From Rugalucina vietnamica (Eukaryota; Mollusca; Bivalvia; Lucinida; Lucinidae), in assembly GCA_964017185.1 (NCBI GenBank), contig OZ024876.1, positions 28,116,278-28,180,277 of the forward strand: 64,000 nt of DNA. Direction: 5' to 3'. The notes below the pieces were generated by a model. The model was not told the DNA's origin and searched no databases. It worked only from the letters and a program-made list of their open reading frames with translations. This document shows, one piece after another, positions 57,078-64,000 of the stretch (position 1 is the stretch's first letter; each line of letters opens with the position of its first letter). The position numbers and the translations under genes were made by a program.

Positions 57078-60037
57078 CCTCATAGTCTTCAGAGTATTGA
57101 GGAAACCATTCATGACAGCCTTGAAAAATGTGTCAACAAGATTTTAAATTCGGTAAAACTACATGTATTGTGTGGCCTCTTTAGGAAAAGAATTGCTTTT
57201 TCAAAGCTTGTCATCTGGACCATTTGAAAGCTGCTAGTAAACATTTCAACAGTATCGTGATGCTACTAGAATGTACCATCGCTGTTATTAGAATGCTGAT
57301 TTGCGAGTGGGAGGATATTCATTAACTTATTTAAGGGAGGATTGTAATTCTTTTCGAAGTGTCATTTATAGTACGTTGCTTTAGCCTCTTTTAAGGTTAT
57401 GTCCCTTAAATGAAAGACCATCACAATGCCTTCGAGAATGTCGAAATACAGTTTAGACATTTTTTTTATCTCAGTGGATCTGAATGTTGTTTACATCTGG
57501 CAGTGTTATGCCTTTGTCAACAATACACGTACACGTACATGGTGCATTGTTTTGACCCAAATCCACTTACCCTGATAATCAAGGAACCTCCAGGAGAGGG
57601 TTTGGCTTTTCTGTGAATTGGTTCAAATATGCATGACATACATGTACCTTCAATTTATTTTAATATGGCATTTTTATGGTAATTATTTCTGCACAATATT
57701 AATCATAATCATGTACACGTTTATTCAGCTTGTAAACAAAAATAAAAAGACAGGAACGAAGCACGCAAATCGTCTCATTATTTAAAAATCAGTTACGATG
57801 AGTATTCGTATTTTAATCCAATACCTTATGTAAACATCACCTCTTATCACACCCAACGCGTAATGGGATTTTTTTACGTGTTGCAATTCTATTTATGTTT
57901 TAATAAAATGCATACTGAAGAAACTAATTTGTATTTTATATTGTACCTATTGAAAACCAGTAACACTGAAGCGCGATATTTGTTAGTTAAGGAAGACGTT
58001 AGTTTAAGTGACAAATTTTGACACTATATTTCAACGTTAAAATCAATAATTGTTTTCACGAATATATACAGGTGTGTTGATTAAAATGTTATTTACATAA
58101 TAAACCAGATACATGTAACTCCGTTTATTTTTTTCCACTTTTTCATTCCTATTTATGAAGTTTTCATTAAAATTCATGAAATTAAAATTCAGATCATTCT
58201 TATATCAGACTTTAGGATCATAGTGCATTGCCATAACATTCATTTGATACTTCTTTCAGCATCCTGGGTTTGTTAACAGCTCTGGTACAAGTGACTTTGT
58301 ATGTTTACCCCCTATTTTTTTCCAAGATTTCTCTCCGATTTCTTGTGTTTTATTAATTTTCATGAATAAGAAAATTCAACGATTTCAATTATAGGTATTA
58401 AGGTTAAATTGCTAGGCCCATGCATCACTATCAGACCAATTATAGTATTCTAGAGCTTGCTTTTGTTGGTATATAAACATTTTTATGAATACACCCTATT
58501 CTTTAGAATCACACTGAGGGTAGGGGTGGAAACTATGTAATTTTACATAATTCAAATGTGTTCATTGTTGAGGACAATATTTTATGGCATTTAGTTGTCA
58601 TCTGACCACACTGGCAGCCGTGAGAATTGGTTTCAGGGTTGCAAGATAGAACTTATAATCCACCCAAAACCTTGCAATGGCTATATTTTTCCCTTGCTTT
58701 TCCTCGATTTTCGATATTTTTTTTTATAAATATTCATGAATATGCAAATGAGATAATTTTCTGTTAGGTCCATGCCATCAATAAATATGTCATATGATAT
58801 TACTGGTTCAATAACAAAGTGCCACAATGATCGTTTGGGCCTGAAATTAGTTTATTTATTCATTTTTCACGATTTTTATGTCATTTTTAATGTTTTCATT
58901 AAAATTCATGAATATGCAAACTAGTATTACTTCCATAGAATAAAAGGGCAATGTCTAAGCTATAAAATGAGACAAGGTGCAGTGGTCTAGGAGAAGTAAC
59001 AGTGGAGATATGATCAATTTTGTATTCACACCCCATGCTCAAGAAGCACTTAAACGGTTGCCAGCCATGGAAACCATGCATTTTTTTCATAGTGCAAAAG
59101 AGTTTATCTTTGAGAACATTTTTTTCTATTCTGGGGGTCCCAATGAAGGATTTGGCACCCATGAAAAATTGCCCTGTAAGGGTGCAAATAAGCTCCCGTG
59201 TTGCTGTAATAGAGAACATATACAAAGCCAATTGCATTTATGGGAGCAATTTGATCGGTAAAATAATGTTGTCATTATTTCATTAAACGTTCTGCTCATC
59301 ATCTTTGTTTCGTGAAATGTCATCTAAACAATACATGATAACGGTGCCATTTAGTCTCGTTTGAAGAATGGTCTTTATTATGCATGCATACTTGGGCATG
59401 AATGAGAGCTATTAAGCTCGCTTCTTAGTAGGCCATGACAAAGTTTACAATTATTGCCACATAACTTCCCTATAATCTCACACTTTTGTTATTGTTACGT
59501 AGACAATTCGATATATTTAATAACCCTAGCCGAAATATAAAACGTACATAACCTGTTTATGCGACTGTACGCCCTGCTTGCGTCGGACCTGCGGATGGAA
59601 AATTCGATGGAAAGTTCGAAGGCAGACTATGCACGGCGCAACATCGTTAATGAATTAAGTGCCTGTGTCGTTAGTTATTGTCATCAAAAGCAAGGTGGAA
59701 ATGACGACATTAAAATATGATTACCGTGAATTGAAACAAAAGTTGTAATGCCAAAGATAGGCAGTTTCGTTAATGAAGTTGGAATGCTAGATCAAGAACA
59801 ATATATGCTGTATACGCTTTATTGTATTGATAAGTCAAACATTAAACGACGAAAGACATATTAGGAGCGTGGTGACCAATGGAAACTTGTGGTGCATAGA
59901 GCCTCGGGCACCGAATCGAGAAGTCATGCGATTACAAGATCCATAGGGTCGCTATTGCTGTAGAAACAAACTGGTTACAAACTAGAGTTCATCAAACGCC
60001 TTAAGGTACGTCATAACCGAAAAAAATATACAAACAC

Positions 60038-60039
<2 letters not shown>
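57078..60039. other. Largest unassigned stretch
   Basis: No recognisable gene. Opposite-strand frames overlap at 58899-59323 without family features. ATTCATGAATATGCAAA recurs near 58730 and 58905, and a related ATTCATGAA near 58170. 57626-57667 is the probable source of the filler in the F2 copy upstream. Confidence 0.4.

Positions 60040-60040
<1 letters not shown>

Positions 60041-60098
<58 letters not shown>
60041..60098. repeat. (CA)n microsatellite
   Basis: 29 CA dinucleotides; the Cys-Val frame on the minus strand is a translation of it. Confidence 0.97.
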
Positions 60099-60099
<1 letters not shown>

Positions 60100-60416
60100 G
60101 ATTATATAACACTGTTTGCGTCAGATATATTGCTATATTATATGCGAGTACACAATGACAACAATAGACATTCGATCTATCAAATAAAACAATGGAAAAA
60201 ACTGTTTCCTGTACTATATTCAGAACGTAGCATTTAAATGAGAGGCTGAGCATTATTATTTTCACTTACGGACATAACTGTTGCTGGTGGGCTAAAGTTA
60301 CAGTAGGTGGGCCACCGTGACGGAGATGTGTGATGTTAACTGATATCTGGATAATATGCCTGTGAAATGTACGCACTCTTTCACCCCACTTTTATATAAA
60401 CAGTTTAATACGTTTT

Positions 60417-61868
60417 TTAGCTCACCTGAGCCGTTAGGCTCACAAGGCGAGCTTATAGTATACCCGTCGTTGTAGTTGAAGTTGTCGTCGTTGTCGTCGT
60501 CTAAAATGTTCAAACGTCTTCTTTTCTGAAACCGCTGGGCCAATCAAAGCCAAACTTCATATGGAGCATCCTTAGGAACGGGATACGAAAGCTTATATAA
60601 ATGGTTTAGGTCACATGACCAAGATGGCCGCTATGGCTAAAAATAGCAAAAACCTTTAAAAAAATCTTCTCCTTCAGAACCAGAAAGCCTATGATTTTGA
60701 AACTTGGCAAGAAGCATCAGGCAAAGGGGTTCTACAAAGTTTGTATAACTCATGACCCTGGGATGACCGTGACCTATTTTACAGCAAGGTCAACATAGGT
60801 CGCCCATACATTTGAATGGGGAAAATGTTAAAATGTGATTTGAAGGGCAAAACTTGCAGGAAAAGGGCAAATGGATAGAATATTTATGTTTATGAAAATA
60901 TATTGTCCCCATGGAGTTGTCTGTCCCTGTCCCGGTGCTATATACATGTATATGATCATAATATTCAAACATCTTTTTCTCTGAAACCGCTTGGCTAATC
61001 AAAGCCAAACTTTATGTGGAGCATCGTTAGGAAGGGATTATTAAAGTTTGTATAAATGGTCAGGGTCACATAACCAAGATGGCCGTCATGGCTATAAATA
61101 GCAAAAACATTTTTAAATTTTCTTCTCTAGAAGGCCTATGATTTTGAAACTTGGCATGAAGCATCAGGCAATAGAGCTCTACAAAGTATATATAAATCAT
61201 GACTTATTTTACGGTAATGTCAACATAGGTCGCATATGCATTTGAATGGAAAAAAATTGTTAAAATGGAATTCAAAACTTGCAGGTAATGGGTAAATGAA
61301 CTGGAGTTTTAAGATTCTGAAAAGAATTTGGACCCCAGGGGTGGGTTTGTCTCTGCCCCGGGGCATTATACATGTAGTTTGTACACTCATATAACCATAA
61401 TATTCAAAGATCTTTTTCTCTTGGCCAATCCAAGTCAAATTTGATAGGAAGCATCTGTATGAAGGGGGAACCAATGTGATTATAAATAAACCAGGTCACA
61501 TGATCAAGATGGCTACCATGCCCATATATGGTAAAAACCCTTCAAAATCGCTGGAACAGCTGAACCTATTGCAACAAAAATTGATATGTAGCAAATAAGA
61601 CTAGAGTACTACAATGTTTGTATAAATCATGATCCTGTGATGACAGATTTTACGGCAAGGTCAACATAAGTCACATATGAAGAAAACTGTTAAAATGACA
61701 CTGAAGGGAAAAACTTCCAGAAAATGGGCAAGTGGACAGAATATTTATGAATTTGAAAACGAAATCAACCCCAGGGGGTATTCTGACCCTGTCCTGGGGC
61801 TATATACAAGTTTATTGGTATTAATCTCAGATCTCAGGTGAGCGTTTGCAGAACCATTGGTCCTCTGG
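60417..61868 (+). mobile_element. HT element, second and more diverged copy
   Basis: Starts TTAGCTCACCTGAGCC (60417) and ends CAGGTGAGCG...GGTCCTCTGG (61868), matching the ends of 5427-8032. About three units (near 60505, 60960 and 61400, pitch about 450 bp) show AAGATGGCCG and GGTCACATGACC-type motifs but are far more diverged from each other. Confidence 0.85.
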
Positions 61869-61904
61869 TATCTTGATGTTATTCCAAAACAGTCATAGTA
61901 GGTA

Positions 61905-61990
61905 CGAGCACTTGTTACAACCGCCTAACGTGTACCCGCGATCTACGAGTATGTTTTGAAAAAAAAACGTAAGAAAAACTTTGTATATTT
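61905..61990 (+). mobile_element. F2 fragment
   Basis: ACAACCGCCTAACGTGTACCC then TATGTTTTGAAAA: a collapsed palindrome only. Confidence 0.6.
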
Positions 61991-62149
61991 TCAATTGCAA
62001 ATCATCTTTTTCACAGCTCAAAATATTGTTACTTGAATGTGGTGAATGTGACGGAGAAGTTTGTTGCTCGTGAATACTGTGTGCATTAAAACATGTACAT
62101 GTGATCTACTGTACTGACATGACCGGCATCATATACGGCTGCTGCATTT

Positions 62150-62338
62150 GCAGGTCCGACACAAACTGGCCTGTGCAGTCACAGAAGGTGGCTAGAAATT
62201 TTGGATTAAGAAAGTAGATGAATTTTAATATCCGTGTAGCGAAAAAAAAAAGCTCTGATAAGCTTCGCAGTTACTGCGAAGTTGATCTGCGCCTTTGTTT
62301 TCGTATAATGAAAAGTGTTGGTTTTCTCATGCGGCTCA
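62150..62338 (-). mobile_element. F1 element, decayed
   Basis: GGTCCGACACAAACTGGCC to CATGCGGCTCA; the core near 62237-62305 has arms TTCGCAG/CTGCGAA. Confidence 0.8.
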
Positions 62339-62623
62339 TTTTCCTATTTATTAAGTGTTTTTTCTTCCACAGAAATTCGGTTTTATCACATATTTCAAAA
62401 CCTTTTTTAAAATATTTGTTCGTATGCTTATCGAAAATAATCGACATAGCACAGTAGCTTATCTACAACTGCAGTTTTATGTTTTCCTAGAAAATAACGG
62501 CATTGCTGTCTGCTGCACTACGTCATGCTGACAAAACATCCGGTGATGCATTGATGACGACGCATATGTTACATGCATGCTGGTAAGAACAACGCGAGAC
62601 TTAGATAATAGGCATAGATAACT
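62339..62623. other. Unassigned DNA
   Basis: GAAAATAACGGCATTGCTG...GCATGCTGGTAAGAACAA at about 62490-62600 is repeated at 63035-63150 at high identity, a local direct duplication of about 110 bp. Confidence 0.55.
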
Positions 62624-63020
62624 CATCATGAAAACATGTCCGTGTAATGTAAAAAGGTACAAGTAGGCAAAGATCAGGGAAAGGCGCAATCAGAAAAAGA
62701 TTCCCACTCCAAAAACCGAGGTGGGAAAAAACCAAACTAACAATCAGGTAACAATCCGTGTAATGTAAACCCCTTGAACCCCACTTTTATATAGCAAAAC
62801 TGGGGCATGCAGGGGTATACCTATTATTCTTATTTTTGCTCCAAAACATAGATTGTGGGTATTCGGCGAGGCGGTTCAAACTTGTACCCACAATCTTTGT
62901 TTTGAGCAAAAATAAGAAAAATATATATATATATATATATAAAAAAAAAAAAAAAAAACTTTTCAGCTGAATTTTTTCAATAATTTCTAAAGCTAAGAGA
63001 AATCTCTGTTTATTGCAGTA
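62624..63020 (+). mobile_element. F2 element interrupted by SA
   Basis: Left end CATCATGAAAACATGTCCG. SA is inserted at 62652-62754. The palindrome lost its left inner arm (GATTGTGGGTATTCGGCG). (AT)n and A runs at about 62922-62960. The 3' end stops at TTTATTGCA. Confidence 0.85.
62652..62754 (-). mobile_element. SA retroposon, 5'-truncated, with target duplication
   Basis: Reverse complement of the last ~100 bp of SA. It is flanked by the direct repeat TCCGTGTAATGTAA (from about 62639, and again at about 62755-62768), which also restores the F2 sequence. This shows that SA moves by reverse transcription. Confidence 0.88.
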
Positions 63021-63241
63021 TTATATTTTTCTACAAAATAACGGCATTCCTGTCTGCTGCACTGTGTGATGCTGACAAAACATCCGGTGAGGCATCGATG
63101 ACGACGCATATGTTACATGCATGCTGGTAAGAACAACATGAGACTTAGATAATAGGAATAGATAATGGGTACAAAGTCATTCAGGCTGGAAAAGCACACT
63201 GCACAGTGCTTGTGATTGATGTTTTCAGCCACTGCAGAATA

Positions 63242-63522
63242 CATTACGAAAACATGCCCATGCAATATACAGAGATTTTTTAAAGTTGTAAAAAGTGAAA
63301 TTTTTCAGTAGAAAATTTAATGATATTTTTCTTATTTTTGCTCAAAAACATAGATTGTGGGTACACGTTAGAACCGCTTCGCCGAGGCGGTTCTAACGAG
63401 TACCCACAATTTATATTTTGGAGCAAAAATAAGAAAAATAGGTATACCCCTGCAAACCCCAGTTTTTTATATAAAAGTGAGGTTCAAGAGGGTTTACTTT
63501 TCACGGACATGTTTTCCTGATG
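63242..63522 (-). mobile_element. F2 element, near-complete
   Basis: CATTACGAAAACATGCCC (63242) to CATGTTTTCCTGATG (63522), with a full palindrome at about 63340-63430 holding one mismatch (GCTTCG). Confidence 0.9.
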
Positions 63523-64000
63523 ATGAGGCCGGGGTTGTACATTTCCAAACCGATTTAACCCCCAAATATCCCACCCACCCTGTGATTTGTTATCATCCGT
63601 TCCAACTAAGGTTCGCGCGTTCTGTTCCTGGTTCAAAAGTCAGTAGGTTTCGATTATGCTAATTTAGTATTTTAATTTGCCTGTATGTCCATACTTAGTT
63701 TGGTTCCTTTGGAAAATAGCCATAGATTGACCTACATTGAATTTTTTATATTTGCTGTTTAGCTATTTTTCATGTTGGCCAGTTTCGGTAGTAGTATCTT
63801 TTTTGTATATTTTTGTTTGTGATTGTGCAAATTTCAAATCTTTAATCAGTATACTTTTTCAAGGTGCACATGCTGGTTTATGTCCTTAATTAGTTTAACC
63901 AAATAGTAGTCGTGTTTAAGGCCTCGTCACACATAAGCGCAAGTCCCTCGATGCATACGTACGTTTAGTTCTTGTTTGTTCGGTGTATTACTTTACCTCC
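63523..64000. other. Unassigned DNA at the window edge
   Basis: No gene or repeat family is recognised. Confidence 0.4.

Noticed and set aside
58730..58925. ATGCAAA octamer-like motifs as enhancers
   Set aside because: Two or three occurrences in AT-rich DNA without a promoter or gene are not evidence of regulation.

Overview
The window looks like gene-poor, transposon-saturated nuclear DNA of an animal, most likely a bivalve mollusc. The sequence is AT-rich and full of microsatellites. It carries tRNA-derived SINEs, short palindromic DNA transposons, a dead mariner, and elements starting TTAGCTCACCTGAGCC with internal tandem units, a type I know from bivalve genomes. The species is inferred. 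I find no intact host gene, rRNA, functional tRNA or CRISPR array. Reading frames over 60 codons are nearly all inside repeats. The only recognisable coding remnants are a mariner transposase pseudogene (3156-4367), a Myb/SANT-like reading frame inside a DNA element (19277-19612) and a possible retrotransposon reverse-transcriptase scrap (44407-44480).

Most of the window can be sorted into families named here. F1: about 230 bp, ends TGAGCC...GGCTCA, with a 30-bp-arm central palindrome; 16 copies or fragments. F2: about 275 bp, imperfect ends CATCAGGAAAACATG / CATTACGAAAACATG (inverted), with a roughly 45-bp-arm central palindrome around GTTAGAACCGCCTCG; about 18 copies or fragments. F3: about 220 bp, bounded by TTAA, with a central palindrome around GCCCCAGATGGGACGCCGC; 10 copies. 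SA: a retroposon ending GCCTACTTGTACCTTTTT; 6 copies, often 5'-truncated. HT: the AGCTCACCTGAGCC element; 2 copies.

Layout: 1-1.8 kb, a hAT-like element with an 8-bp target duplication. 1.85-10.5 kb, copy A1 of a segmental duplication, enlarged by SA, mariner (itself hit by a SINE and SA), HT and F3. 11.6-13.2 kb, a perfect 126-bp palindrome and a 350-bp tandem array with a tRNA-like head, bounded by (AT)n. 13.8-15.1 kb, block B1. 16.2-20.5 kb, copy A2, which preserves empty sites for the A1 insertions. 20.7-21.9 kb, an element built of degenerate CGTCC(T/A)TAC repeats. 22-32 kb, F1, F2, F3 and a long-terminal-repeat TA element. 32.2-33.6 kb, about 50 GATATC palindromes on a strict 21-bp pitch. 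34-42.8 kb, SINEs, F1, the second TA element and block B2. 42.9-46.3 kb, F2 and F3 clusters. 46-64 kb, sparser unique DNA with several separate inverted-terminal-repeat elements, a second HT copy and more F1/F2.

There is no operon-like organisation. The interest lies in the palindromic elements, their target sites, the segmental duplications that date them, and the 21-bp palindrome array, which I cannot assign to any known system. All boundaries and counts were read by eye.
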